From Pyrus communis (Eukaryota > Streptophyta > Magnoliopsida > Rosales > Rosaceae): DNA of 64,000 nucleotides. Every line of letters begins with the position of its first letter. The first letter of the stretch is position 1. The stretch is from the NCBI RefSeq assembly GCF_963583255.1, contig NC_084811.1:19052088-19116087 (forward strand), in the 5' to 3' direction. This document shows, in pieces, positions 24,060 to 36,541 of the stretch. The notes under the pieces are model-generated. The model saw only the letters and a program-made list of their open reading frames with translations, was not told the origin of the DNA and did no database searches. The position numbers and the translations under genes were made by a program.

Positions 24060-24505
24060 GGAGTGTTGGGTGTCGCCTTTTAAGCTCATGCGAACAAGGA
24101 GCATTGTGCCGTATACAGTTTAGGCTTATGTAGGTGAGGAGCACTATGCCGTGTGCAATTTATGCTTGTGTAAATGAGGAGCATTGTGCTGTGTCCAGTT
24201 TAGGCTTGTGCAGGCGAGGAGCATTGTGCCGTGGCCATGTGCAGTTTATGCTCGTGCAGGTGAGGAGCATTATGCCATGGCCAAGTGCAGTTTATGCTCG
24301 TGCAGGCGAGGAGCATTGCGCCATGTGCAGTTTAGGCTTATGCTTGTGCCGTGTGCAGTTTAGGCTCGTGCAGCCAAGGAGTTTGCGCCATGTGCAGTTT
24401 AAGCTCATGCAGGCGAGGAGCATACACTGTGTGCAGTTTAGACTTATGCAGGCGAGGAGCATTGTGCCGTGTGTAGTTTAGGCTCGTGCAGGTGAAGAGC
24501 ATTAT
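24060..24505. repeat. Minisatellite of about 43-bp units
   Basis: About ten units of the form cagtttaggctcgtgcaggc plus gaggagcattgtgccgtgtg repeat with point changes and small length differences. The array lies just downstream of integrase in element orientation. Open translations through it are artefacts of the repeat. Confidence 0.85.
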
Positions 24506-24549
24506 TTGTTTGTTTTAGGGGTAGTAACGCTTCAAGAATCTGCCATTGA

Positions 24550-27500
24550 TGGGGCCTATCTTTAAGCCGTCTTCCGCCATGATTAAGTAGGCATCATTGG
24601 TGTAGACCTCTTGTATTACGTAAGGTTCATCCCACTTTGATGTGAACTTGCTTTTTGTTTTGTGAGTTGTGATGATGGGTCTTCGTAATGCCAAGACAAG
24701 ATCTCCAGCTTGGAAAGACCTTGGGCGGACCTTCTTATTGAATGCCTTGGATAGTTGTGCTTAGTAGCATTCCAAATGTTGTTGAGCTTTGGGCCTCCTT
24801 TCGTCGAGTGCTTCCAACTCTTAAAGTCGTAGCTTTGCGTTTTCTTCTTCAGTTAAGCCTTTTTGTATAGCCATCCTTAGTGAAGGGATTTGATTTTCAA
24901 GCGGCATAACAAGTTCCATGCCATATACGAGAAAATAAGGCATAGCTTGGGTAGGAGTCCTATGTGTCGTCCTATAAGTCCAAAGTGCTTCGTTTATTCT
25001 TTTGTGCTAATCTTTCTTTGTTTAGCTGATCACCTTCTTTAGGAGGTTGCACAGCGTTTTGTTGAATGCTTCTGCAAAACCGTTGGCCGGAGCATGATAC
25101 ATAAAATAATTGTGTTTCTTGAACTTGTATTTCTCGCAAAGCTCGTCCACGAGTCGGTTGGAGAACTGTTTTTCGTTATCAGTGACGATGTAGCGAGGCA
25201 CACCATATCGGTAGATGATATGCTCCTTAATGAAGTGGACAACAGTTTCCTTCTTGACTTCCTTTAGGGGTACGACATTAGCCCACTTGGAGAAGTTATT
25301 TATTGCGGCTAGGATATAGGCCTATCCGGTAGATGATTTTGGTGTAATTGGTCCCACGAAGCAACCGTAGGGTGCAATGGCTCAGGCGGTTCATGTATGA
25401 AGTTGGCGTGGAACTAGCAAGTCCTTCACCATGTTTGGCTAGTAATAGCCCATTCTTTTGAGCTGGAAGTGTAGATTTGGTCCAGACCGATATGCTCCAC
25501 ATACACTTGAATGTGCTTCTTCCATGGCTTAATTGGCTTTTTCCTTACCCAGGCATCTTAGAAGTACTCCTTCAAATAAGTGTCGGTAGAGTGTTCCTTT
25601 GTAGTAAAGGAAGCGAGGTGCTCATCAACGTACTTTAGAGCGAAGTCTAGGATCATCCAAAAGCTTTCAATGCTGCAAGTAATTGAGTGGAAGTACTAAG
25701 ATGATGTTTGTATCATCTAGTAACGTTTCAGTGACGAGCAGGATCACCCATCTTTGACAAACTGGCACGTCTACAGCTTTATCTTCTCCTAGCACCATAC
25801 TTGAGGCTAAGTTAGCGAGAGCGTCTGCCATTTGATTTTGTTTTTTAGGCACATGTTCTAACATCACAGCCTTGAACTTTCATAGCAGTTGAGTTGTTAG
25901 CCGAAAGTATGGGACAATATCATCTTTCCTCACTTCATATTCAGTCGAGAGTTGATTGATTATGAGCTTGGAGTCGCCATACATTTCTAGCATTGTGATT
26001 TCCATGTCGATCACTATTTGGAGTCCGATAATTAGCGCTTGGTAATCAACAACGTTGTTGGAGCATAGCTCGCTTAGTCGAAAGGAATAGGGTAGTATTT
26101 GTCTTTATGGTGACATGAATACTACTCCTGCCCCTGCTTCATCTACTCATGCGGATCCTTTGAAGAACATTGTCCCATGTCAGAAAGATGTCAATATAGA
26201 ACACATCCTTGTCAGGCAAGTCATCTAAGATTTTCCAATCGGCTGGGATTGGATAATCGGCAAGGAAGTTTGCTAGGGATTGTCCTTTGACAACTTTGGC
26301 TGGGACGTAGATAATCTCATATTGATTGAGAAACAATGCCCATTTAGCTAGTCACCCTGTAAGAACGGGTTTAGACATAATGTACTTAACTAGATCGACT
26401 TTAGCAAACAAGTGGATGGTGTAAGCATTCATGTAGTGTTTTAGCTTTTAAACAGCAAAGACTAAGGCAAGGCATATCTTCTCGATTGGTGAGTAGTTGA
26501 GCTCGGCACCAATGAGAGTTCTACTTAGGTAGTAGAGGGCTCTTTCTTTTTGGTCTTCATTTTCTTGTGCTAAGAGTGCTCTAATGGAACCTTCTTGTGC
26601 AGCAATGTATAGGATGAGCGACTTTATAAGCATGAGAGCTCCTAAGACAGGTCGACTTACCATGTACATTTTTATGCTTTCAAAGGCATTGCAGCAGGTG
26701 TCATCACATATGAATAACGCATCTTTCTTCATGAGTTGACTGAAGGGTTGACATCTTTCAGCGAGGTTGGTGATGAAGCATCTGATGAAGGTCAGCCATC
26801 CTTACAGGCTTTTTAGCTCATATAGGTTTCTTGGGTCAAGCATACTTTAAATGGCCTTGACCTTTAATTAGTCCACTTCAATGACATGGTGCTTGACAAT
26901 GAAGTCGAGGAACTTCCCAGAAGTAAAGCCAAATAAACAATTCAATGGGTTCATTTTGAGGCTGTAGTGCCGTAGTTTGTCGAACACCATTCGTAAATCT
27001 TTCAAGTGATCGAATCTCTTCTTGGTCTTAACAACCGTTGTCTACGTAACATTCTACATTTTTATGTAGCTTGTCATTGAAGATTTTCTGCATTGCGCGT
27101 TGATATGTAGCTCAAACATTTTTCAGACCAAAGGGCATTACCTTGTAGCAGTATATACCTTTTGGAGTGCGGAACGCTGTTAATTCCTTGTTTTTAAGAG
27201 CCATGCGAATTTGATTGTATCCAGATGAGCCATCCATGAATGACAATGCCTCGTGGCAAGTGGTTGCATCCACCATGATTTCGATGATTGGCAAGGGAAA
27301 TTACTCATTCAGGCAAGCATCGTTGAAGTCTCGGAAGTCTACGCAAACACATATTTATCCAGATTTTTTAAAGACAATGACGATGTTGGAGATCCACTTA
27401 GGGTATTACACTTTCAGATGAAGCTTACTTTAAGTAGCTTGTTAATCTCGGCCTCAATTTGTGGGATGAGCTCCGATCGATAACGTTTTTGAGTTTGCTT

Positions 27501-30500
27501 TATCAGGTTGCATTCTGGGCTTAACTGCAAGATGATGCATGGCAATGGTAGGGTCAAGGACAGGCATTTCCTTATAGGTCCAAGCAAAGACGTTTTTGTA
27601 CTCCAAGAGCAGTTAGTAGTACTCTTCGACCTCGACCGTACTTAGCAGTGCATTTATGAAGATAGGTTTTGGTTTTTCGCTTATGCCTAAGTTGAGCTCC
27701 TTAAGATCATCAACCATGGCTTGCCCCCCGTCCTCCAATTGAGGTGGCGCAGCAGTGACATCTTCCTCGAGGACTTCGTCCTCTTGGATCATGATGTGGA
27801 AAACGTCTTGGACTTCCTTTTCAGTGTCGTCCGCTTGGGCTTGTTAGAGTAAAGATTGGCCAGTGTGGATGATGATGCACCTTCTTACCTTCAGAAGTCA
27901 TTTTGTGTCCACCTCCATGGTTGTTTGGCATTTCATCCTTGAAGGAATCGAGCTTCGAAAGTAGAGTTTTAGGGTGTTAGCATGTTAAGCCTTTTGAAGA
28001 CAGAGGTTCGATCTTGTCCACCAATAAAATCAAGTGCCGAAACCCTAAGTTTTGAACGGTTTAGTCGATCAAAAACTGATGTTCGAAGGGCAGGTTTGAG
28101 CTCCTCTTGATTTTTTTCAGTGCTCACGCTGATGTGTTAAGTGCTAGCATTCTTCACTTTTCTTGAGATCTTCATGGGTGTATTTGGTGTGAAGCCAAGT
28201 CCAACTTTGTTGTTGTCAACTTCGTAACCATGCTCCTTCAACTTCTTTTGAGTCTCGTTGAGGTCACGTTCTTTGTCTTCATCGGTGTTTACATTCTTCT
28301 TTCCAAGTTTTGAAGAAGAGGCGAAATCGTACCCAGCCTTTGACATGAGTTTGTAGGTGATTGGGTCAAAACCTTCTTCAATCCTCTTGGTTAGAAGAGA
28401 GCTTTGTTCCGCCCCCTTTGGCAAGGGTTTTACAAAACCTCGTGGTGGTTTTGAAACTTTAGCGTCGCATAGCTGTGTCAGAGGTAATTTGTCTTGAGCA
28501 GCTTTACATCGTCCTTATGCAGCTGTGTGTCGGCTTTGCTTGTTCTAGTTTCAAATGGGGATTGCCCATTCTTTTTTTTTTCGACATGGAGATGTATCGG
28601 AAGACGGGTGTGTTTGATTTTTTTGAGGGTGTCACACTCCCTTTGGTTGTTGTGGGTGTAGCAGGCTCCTCATTATCTTTGCTTTAGAGTGGCATGGCTT
28701 TCCCTTCTTGCTTCTTGGGTATGGATTGCCACTACTGCTTTTTAGGTGCGGTTTGGCCTGTGGATTTGATTTCCTTTGGATGAGCTTAGGGCACCATTTC
28801 TTCATCCATGTAGAACTTGGCATCCGTGAAGTGTGACTCGGCTTCAGTGAATGGCTTGGTGTTGCCTTGTATCACCTTCACCCCTTCTCAGTGAAACTTT
28901 AGGCACTGATGAAGGGTTGATAGCACCACTCCATTCTCGGGGATCCAAGGCCTTCCCAAGAGCAAGCTGTAAGAAGTTCTTGCATCAATCATGTGGAGTA
29001 GCATGTTTGACTTGAGTTCGCCAATGGTCATTTCGACTCGGACCATGCCCATCACTCTTTGTCCTCTTTGGTTAAAACCTTGGATTAAAAGACGGCTTCG
29101 GGATAGTTCATCTACCTTGATGCCGATTGTAGTCATTGTTAACTTTGGCATGATGTTTATGGCCGAACCTCCATCCATAAGCATATGGTTGACTTTGTGC
29201 TCCCTCACATACCCATAAATGAAGATAAGATGGCTATGAGGCTTTGACACTAGTAGTAAGTCTTCGTAATGAAGGTGATTGCGTAGGTGGCACAACATGT
29301 GGTGTATTTATGTGGCTGAAACTCCAGGCCTTTGTCCTTTCTTTGTTGTATTTTGTGGTCATCGGGACTCGCCAAGACCGCTATTAGTGTTATTTGCATC
29401 TCTTTGGGCAATCGCAGCGCCTCCTCGATGCTAAAGTATGACGCTAAGCTTTCTTCAGGTGTAGGAGTTTTTTCTTCCTCGACGATGATAGCTTTGCCAT
29501 TTGATGGCTCTTCTATCTCTACTTCAACCATGTGACCGGCAGCAGTAGTGCGCTGTTGGAAGAAATCCTTCGTGAAGTACTCGTACAAAGAGATGGGAAT
29601 ACACAGCTCTTGCTTCATAGGCTCCCCAGCCTAAGTAGGCTTAGCAGCTCTTACGTTCCTCTTGGGCTTCTTATTGTTGTGGCGGCGGTGCTTTATTACT
29701 TATTCCACCTTTGGCTTTGCGGCTTGTGGTCTTAGCTTCCTTGTCTTCTTGTAGGTCACCAGTGTCCACCCCTCTTCATCGTTGGTAAGTGCATTTTGGT
29801 CACATGCCCCTAGCGATGGTTATGTAGAAGGTGTCGTGTGGCTTGAGTATGGACGAGAATGAGCATGCATTACTTCGAGAGGCATAGGATCGAATGATCC
29901 AAATAAAATTGTAGTAATGTGTGTTGCAATTGTGTCTTCAAGGTCGAGTTTAATTTGTCCTTGTTGTACCAACTTCATGATGAGTTCCTTAAGGATGAAG
30001 CACTTGCCAACAAGATGGCTCATGATACGATGGTATTTGCAATACCTAGGATTATTAACGCGATTCATCTCTTCGAGGTGTTTGCACTCGGGTAGCTCGA
30101 TCACCTTTTTCTCTAACAGGTCATCTAGCATTGCAGCCACGTCAAAGTCCAGAAAAGGGTGCGTCTTTTGCTCTAGCTCCTTTAAGGTTTTTTTTTTTAC
30201 CTATCTTGGGTGCGCGAATGCTTATCTCTTTTTATCTCATTTGCTTTGTTCTTGGAGGAGATCTTGATAGAGGTAATGTTGATGGCAAAAGCTTCATTGG
30301 CGGGTTTCTTCCCAGTCTTGTTACCTTCGGAGTGAACACCTTATCATTCTTGAAGTCAGTGATTGGCACATTTTTCCCATGGTTGGCGATACTCAGCTCC
30401 ATGTTGTGGGAATGGGTCGCTAGTTCCTCAAATGTCTTTGGCTTTTTGCCTTGGAGGATGTAGTGTAGCCCCTAGTGCATGCCTTGAATACACTTCTCAA

Positions 30501-31250
30501 TGGCGAAGGTTTCAGAAAGTTGATCCTTACAAACTAGACTTAATGAACGCCGTCTATTGATGTAGTCAACGACCGGTTCATCCTTCCATTGCTTCTTACT
30601 CGTCAGCTCCAGCATGTTTACGGTGCGACGAGTGTTATAGAAGAGGTTGAGGAATTCCCATTCAAGCTGGTCCTATCTGTTGATGGATTCGGGCTCGAGG
30701 TCGGTGTACCAGTCAAAGGCATTACCTTTTAGCGAGTGCATGAATTGCTTGACGAGGTAGTCTCCCTTTGTCTCAGCATTGTTGCAAGTTTCGATAAAAT
30801 TGGCAATATGTTGTTTAGGATTGCCTTTACCATCGAATTGCATGAATTTTGGTGGCTGATAACCCGTTGGCATCCTCAAGGTGTCAATCTTCTTAGAGTA
30901 AGGCTTTGAATACAACACAGAGTCATGTGAACTCCCTTCGTACTGCGCTTTGATGGTGCTAGTGATCATCTCCTGCAACTGCTGGATAAAGAAATATCTC
31001 ATAAGAGTCGTTGCTTGGTCCAACTTCTCCTTGGCTTTTTCTATCAGATGCTCCTCATCTTCGTCAGTTTCCTTCTTTTGTAGGTCAACCTTTAGGTCAT
31101 GGTCAACTTTTTCATCATGCTACGCCTTCAGTCGATTGATCAGTGTGGCAATTTGCAAGTCATTTTCCTCCACAATCCTTGTTAACCTTGTAATTGCTTC
31201 ATTCATTTGAGCCAGCTACTCCTCGATTGAAGTCGCACCAGTAGTCATAA
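24550..31250 (-). pseudogene. Gypsy gag-pol polyprotein pseudogene (gag, PR, RT, RNase H x2, INT)
   Basis: Gag is at about 31020-30470 (KGNPKQHIANFIETCN, LKGNAFDWYTDLEPESIN). A gag C-terminal region with a CKYHRIMSHLVGKC motif follows at 30140-29820. The retropepsin is at 29298-28888, with the active site reading DGGSAINIMP instead of D(S/T)GS. A G-patch-like linker (GLGFTPNTPMKISR) is near 28200. RT is at about 27300-26740 (FMDGSSGYNQIRMA, KVMPFGLKN). RNase H follows at 26732-26448 (SRTLIGAELNYSPIEK), then a second RNase H at about 26090-25670 (MYGDSKLIINQLS), and integrase at about 25300-24960 with its VTDN(G/E)K-type core on a broken frame. Numerous stops make it non-functional. Confidence 0.88.
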
Positions 31251-31600
31251 CTTGCATGGCTATGGGATACGAGTTGCTGCTTGAGTTAGCATTGGAAGTC
31301 AAAGACTCGGAGTACCTTCTCGAGCTTTCCTCCCTTGGCACCCTTAGCTAGGCCAAGGTGATCACGAGCTTATGCTTCAGGTGCTCTTGCTCATTCGGCA
31401 GAGTTGATGTAGGGGTGGAAGGCACAACAGAAAGAGCTCTTGCCTTGCTTTAGGTTATGATGCCTAAAGTGCCACCACTTGCGGCAAGGATGTTCTTTGG
31501 TTGCGAGAACAACTTAATCCTTTCTTAATGCCATGTATGTTTCTTGTGGATTTGAAGACGGAGATGAGAGGCAAAGATGTCCCGCTAGGCGTGCCAAATT

Positions 31601-32529
31601 TGTAAACATGAAAATTATGTAACTAATGAAATGAGAACACATGTACAAAGTAGATTTGTATTGATTTGAATTTGTAGGTTACAATCTCTGTTTACGATTT
31701 TCCTCTAATTCAATCTTCAAATTTGATGTAGATGCATAGGTTATTGATCCAAGGGTTGCGACTTGATCTCGGACGAACGATTTCTTCAAGTTTTGAGCTT
31801 GAAACAACGCTTGGATGGTCTTCACGTTAAAGCTAAGGCAAAGATGATGTTGGTGCGGGTTTTTGTTGATTCAAAGGTCTTGGCGACTTGATCTTGAAAT
31901 GAACATCGTTACATGTTTATGAGCTTGCAACAAAGTCTTGAAGGAAAAGACACAAGTGCTTGTTGACTCTTCAAGGGAGTGCTTCAACTTTGGTCGAAAG
32001 AAAGCTTCGACTTTGGTTGTACATTTTTCGAAGAAAGCTTTGACAGCGTATTAGTTTTCAAAGGTTTGACAGAGGTTCTTCTGAATGCCAAAATTTTTAA
32101 CCCTTATGCTTGTGGGAGGACCTTGTATTTATAGGCTTCTCAAGGCTTGCATTTGGGTGGATTTGGCTTTGATTTATGTCTTAATTCATCCATGGGAGAA
32201 TTTAAGGATGTTTTGTGTCTTAATTTCAAGCATCTTTACTCCCTTGGCCGAATTATAGGGTCTTTGTTGCCTATTTTGTGAGCAATCTTTAATTCTTGCT
32301 TGTTTTGTGAAGATGCCTTAGCTTTCTTTCCGGTTTGAGGATCACTTTAGACCCTTTTGCCGAATTAAAGGGAGTTTTCTCCCTTGAGCCGAATTTTGGG
32401 AATGTTTTATACTTCCCTTGCTTGATTTATGCCACATGTCATTGATGACTTGTCCATTTGTGATAAGTCATATGCCACGTGGAGCTTTGTGATGCATCAT
32501 TTGTATGCAACGAAATTTACATGTCTACA
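31601..32529 (-). repeat. 5' LTR of the Tat-like gypsy element
   Basis: It starts TGTAAACATG and ends GTCTACA (plus strand) and is followed by the TSD GTTAT. It shares the TATA-like tatttata (32126-32133) with the other LTR. In element orientation it lies upstream of gag; the primer-binding site abuts its left edge. Differences from the 3' LTR are scattered, including loss of one aatgccaaaattttcga unit that is doubled at 22328-22360. Confidence 0.93.
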
Positions 32530-32534
32530 GTTAT

Positions 32535-33200
32535 CCTTTCAAATAGTAAACATATATAATAGCATCTAAGCTCCAACTATTGATATGCTATTCAATATCC
32601 TTTCGTAATTACAAAATTGACTTCGCCATCAAAACCCAATAGCCTATATTTGACCGATCCTCCCAATAACCCTAAGACCCACTCCAACCCATAGCCTAAA
32701 ACCTATAATTTTCCTTATATTTCCCTTCAATCCATTCCAACCTTAGTTCTAATTTGGAGTTAAAGCATAAAACCTAAAACAAATGCCAGATTCCAGTAAG
32801 GATTTGAGTTTGGCTTAGTGGCTGGGCCACGTCTGCGCATGTGAAGGAAAAGTTTTGTCCTAGCTAAGAACATGTGAGAGCATTTTAACACATAAGTAAA
32901 CTATTAACACTTTAAAGTAGGCATGCATTCAAAAACAATTCTAAAACCCATGACTTTCAAAGCCTAGTGAATGGTGAACCACAAAACTCTTTACAACATT
33001 AAAGAGAAATAAGGATTTTGAGATTCATTACCCTTGAAGCTCATCCTTATTTACAAATGGGATTCACCCAAGTGGAGGGCCTTCAAGTCACCTCCTAGCT
33101 CCTTAGATCTTCCTTGTGATTTTCTTCCCTTTTGATGCTCCTCTTGCTCCTTGAGGATGTGAGGAAAGGAACTCCAAAAGTACCAAAGGTTTGGTACCTC
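32535..33200. other. Intergenic, part of an older repeat interrupted by Harbinger
   Basis: No gene is recognised. The sequence up to 33200 joins smoothly to that after 39392 when the Harbinger element and one TAA copy are removed, so the target was one continuous non-coding region (both parts carry pale gene-poor, LTR-like sequence such as tttataccacctcacatgtg at 39560-39579). Confidence 0.4.
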
Positions 33201-33600
33201 TAAGGGCTGGTTTGGTATTGCTGTGCTTTGAAAAAAAGCTGCTTCTGTTGTGCTGTGAAAAAAAGCGGCTGTGAAAAAAAGCCAGCAGAGTGTTTGGTAA
33301 ACTTTTTTGTGAAAGTGCTTTTGGAAAAAAAAGCAGTATGATAGTGTTTGGTAAACTTTTATGTAAAACAGCTGTGACTGTGTAAAATGACCAAAAAGGG
33401 TATAATACTAGATGTGTCATTAATTTAATTTTCTTAACCAATAAAGGTGAATTACTAAATATACTTTATTTGTAAAAGAAACATATTTATAAACTTTATC
33501 TTAAATATTAATTAGTATGACAAACTACTTCAATTGAAATATTTTAGACTGAATAGTTAGAATTCATTAGTACAATATTGTTAATGTACTTAAAAGTAAT

Positions 33601-34957
33601 CTAATTAGATGCATTCATCAAACTTGCCGCTATTCTATTTCTTAATGCTTCTATCTCATGTGATCCTTCAACTTCATAATTTTGGTATTCTTCATCATCA
33701 TCATCACTACTATCGCTCTCTTCACAATAGTCCCTAGGGTCATCAAAATGACGATCACGTTCAGAATACCTCCGTATGTAGTTATGAAGAGCCATTGTAG
33801 CAATGACAATCTTCACTTGCTTATTGAACGGGTAATTAGGCATATCCCTTAAAATTGCCCATCTTTTCTTCCATACGCCAAAAGTTCGTTCAATGATGCT
33901 CCTAAGAGAAGAATGCATGTGGTTGAATACCTCTTTATGACCCGTTGGTTCAGCACCTCTACGAAAGTCCGGGAGATGATATCTTTCACCTTTATATGGT
34001 CCCAAATAACCTCTCATTTGTGGGTACCCCGCATCCACCAAGTAATATTTTCCTGACAATTGAAAATTTTGTTTTGTATTGTAATAATTATACAAAACAA
34101 GTATGTAAAATGTTATAATAATACAAAGCAAGTATGAAGATTACCATTTGGAGGCTTAGAAAAGTTTAAATTTGGATTCCGTAGCACGGATAGAAAAACC
34201 CTTGTATCATGTGCAGTGCCTTCCCATCCGGCACAAGCAAATGTGAATTGCATGTCAAAATTACATGCAGCCATAACATTTTGAGTCGGTATTCCTTTCC
34301 TACCAATGTATGGAACTTGATCCGGAGGTGGTATTGAAGCCTCAACATGTACTCCATCTATAGCACCAATACAATCCTAAAAATAATAACATAGAAGAAA
34401 ACCGTCAACCTACACTTCTAGTTTGCAAATAAGTTAGAAGACGAGTCAAATTTTACCTTAAAATAAGGCATGTATCTTGTATCTCTCCTTATTTCTTGGT
34501 GAATGCTACGAAACTCCGAATCCATCGGTTTGATAATATCTATTGCCATTTTACATACGATATCCAACATAGCACCAAAATATCTACTAACAATCTCACC
34601 AGAATGTTGAAATCTCTCTTGCGCTAATCTATTTTTCACACCATGTCCCAACATATGCAAGAACATTCCTAATATTTCAATTGCACTCATTCTCCTTGAA
34701 CCTTTCAATCCATAATTAGTTTGCAAGTCATTGGATAATCTATAAAAGACATCTTTGTTCATCCTAAACATTCTATAGCATCGCACATGATGTCCTTGTA
34801 GTACTTCCATCAACCAAATATTACCTGTTTGGGAAGAATTCATACACGGAGTTTTGTGGACATATTTTAAATAATATGTTTCAACAGCTTTCGCTACAGC
34901 ACATATAATTAGACCATCCTCCAAATCCTCAACATCATCATCATCATAAGTGTTCAT
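33601..34957 (-). CDS. PIF/Harbinger transposase (HARBI1-like nuclease), three coding exons
   Basis: Inferred exons on the minus strand are 34957-34457, 34376-34145 and 34052-33601, with GT donors and AG acceptors; they add up to 1185 bases, 394 residues plus stop, close to the usual length. All catalytic positions are present: GAIDGVH (first Asp, exon 2 start), HDTRVF, YYLVDAGYP (second Asp, exon 3 start) and IERTFGVWKKRW (Glu). The N-terminal helical part includes RMFRMNKDVFYRLSNDL. The ATG at 34957 (MNTYDDDD) is preferred because an intron acceptor lies just upstream at about 34978, implying a 5' non-coding exon. The enzyme would excise and insert the element in the nucleus with its MYB-like partner. 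I inferred splicing by eye; no stop interrupts the joined frame. Confidence 0.82.
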
Positions 34958-35158
34958 ATTGAATATACACCTGTAACATAACACATAATTCAACATTCCA
35001 CAAGTCATAATCCAGCGATCACTAAGAAATCATAATCCGACATTCATGAATAATCCAACGTTTAATAAGAAATCATAATCCAACATTCAATAAACACAAA
35101 GTACAAGCAACATTAAATAAACACAAACCACACAGTCCTAATTCATAGTTTTAACTCC

Positions 35159-36139
35159 TTATTGTTCTTTGTTAAACATATATTTCAACCAAGTTAGCTG
35201 CACTTCAGGATCTTTCATAGTGACAAACATCTCTCGCTTCTCTGCACTACAAAATAAACATGTAGCAAACAACCATAGCTCGCTAGGTGGCTCACAACCA
35301 GGCAATTTTGCAACAGACGCTATCACTTTCGCAATACTACTGCCTAAATTTAGCGGCCTCATCAATGAGTTTGCAGAACTCCTACTTTCATAAACTTCAA
35401 CAAGACGGTCAATTTGACTAGAAAGTTTTGCAGCACCTCCAAATTTTTTTCCTTTCTTATCAACCTTCTTTTGCAATTCTCCTTGGTTAGTCGCTCTTTT
35501 TTTTCCCTTCCTAGTAGCTTGCCTTAGATCTTGCATAGTCTCACTTTCTTCCTCATCATCTAAATCAATCTGTCCTATGGATTCCTCTCTTGTCTCTGGT
35601 GGTAGTACTCCAGATGAAGGTGCCCAGGCATGTTCACCGGTAGCAACTGTGTTCGAGAACATCCTCTCTAACTTTTCCTCCATCTCAGGACTAATGCCCT
35701 TTTTCGCAATTTTCCATATTCTTTGTTTATCTACAAGTAAAGAAAGAATATAGTTAATACATATTGCATGATATCATAATACATATTAAAAGATAAAAAC
35801 ACAAACCTGAATTTTATTATTCCACCACTCCTCAGAGGCATCAACGGTACCCTTGTTCGAATTCCACCCTAGGCCAGTTTCTTTACCAACTAACTCTTTC
35901 CACAACTTCCACTCATTTTTAAGTGCATCCCACTTATTTTTCAGTTGTTTTCTTTCATAATCATGCCCTGTCTCTGCCTTGAAGTTAGCTCTAATATTTG
36001 CATATCCTTCTTTGTCAAAGTGAGTGCCTGAACGATGTCCGGCCTCAACCTCCTTGATGCATAGATCACAAAATATAGATATATTGTGGGCATTCCATGT
36101 AGCAGTGGGATTTGACGAAGATGCTCCCTTATTTGCCAT
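35159..36139 (-). CDS. Harbinger ORF1 MYB/SANT-like DNA-binding protein, two exons
   Basis: Exon 1 runs 36139 to about 35803 and exon 2 from 35730 to 35159. Joined at the second of two possible GT donors, they give 302 residues with no stop; the first donor (after 35807) would break the frame. Exon 1 encodes a Myb/SANT-like trihelix domain (residues about 13-105; TWNAHNISIFCDLCIKEV, LKNKWDALKNEWKLWKEL, EEWWNNKI). Exon 2 encodes a SPEMEEKLERMF segment, an acidic patch, a Lys-rich stretch (RKGKKRATNQ) and a C-terminal helical region. This is the standard DNA-binding partner of Harbinger transposases, thought to carry the transposase to the nucleus and the ends. The ATG at 36139 starts MANKGASSS. 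Confidence 0.78.
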
Positions 36140-36180
36140 CTATACCAGCTAGTGAATTGTATATATACATATATATATTA

Positions 36181-36405
36181 AAACAAGAACAAATAATATT
36201 GTAATATAACTTCATAGCTATTAACCAAGAACAAATACTATTGCCATCTAATAATATTGTAAAACAAGAACAAATAATATTGTAATATAACTTCATAGCT
36301 ATTAACCAAGAACAAATACTATTGCCATCTAATAATATTGTAAAACAAGAACAAATAATATTGCCATCTTTATAGCTAATAATATTGCCATCTTTATAGC
36401 TAATG
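36181..36405. repeat. 81-bp tandem repeat and 24-bp repeat upstream of the MYB-like gene
   Basis: The unit starting aaacaagaacaaataatatt begins at 36181, 36262 and 36343, a period of 81 bp with almost no differences, about 2.2 copies. It runs into two copies of aataatattgccatctttat at 36356-36405 (period about 24). The high identity suggests recent duplication. It lies in the likely promoter region of the MYB-like gene. Confidence 0.85.
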
Positions 36406-36541
36406 CATAGTGGAACATCATCCCTCTAATAGAATTTAGACAATAAATAGTATCAGCTAGGACTTTCCAACAAATTTTCTCGAATAATTTTCTTAATAAT
36501 GAATTGTGAAATGGACATCTTTTTTTTATTTTTTATAATGG

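Larger units (their letters stand above)
21831..32529 (-). mobile_element. Ty3/gypsy LTR retrotransposon, Tat-like, complete but degenerate
   Basis: LTRs at 21831-22790 and 31601-32529 bound a 10.7-kb element flanked by the perfect TSD GTTAT (21826-21830 and 32530-32534). The coding strand is minus. The primer-binding site next to the right LTR reads TTTGGCACGCCTAGCGGGAC (31599-31580), and the polypurine tract AAGTGGGGGCATT lies beside the left LTR (22803-22791). Domains in order are gag, protease, RT, RNase H, a second (archaeal-type) RNase H and integrase. The dual RNase H points to the Tat lineage. About 1.7 kb between pol and the 3' LTR holds two tandem arrays and an ORF in the opposite direction. 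Confidence 0.93.

Noticed and set aside
24134..24481. 115-codon Cys-rich plus-strand ORF resembling a repeat peptide
   Set aside because: It is the translation of the 43-bp minisatellite.
22870..24505. Regularly spaced repeats as a possible CRISPR-like array
   Set aside because: Units are contiguous and diverged with no unique spacers, and the setting is a plant retrotransposon.
35803..35807. First GT donor of the MYB-like gene (after 35807)
   Set aside because: Joined to the acceptor at 35731 it shifts the frame to an early stop; the donor four bases later keeps it open and matches the family pattern.
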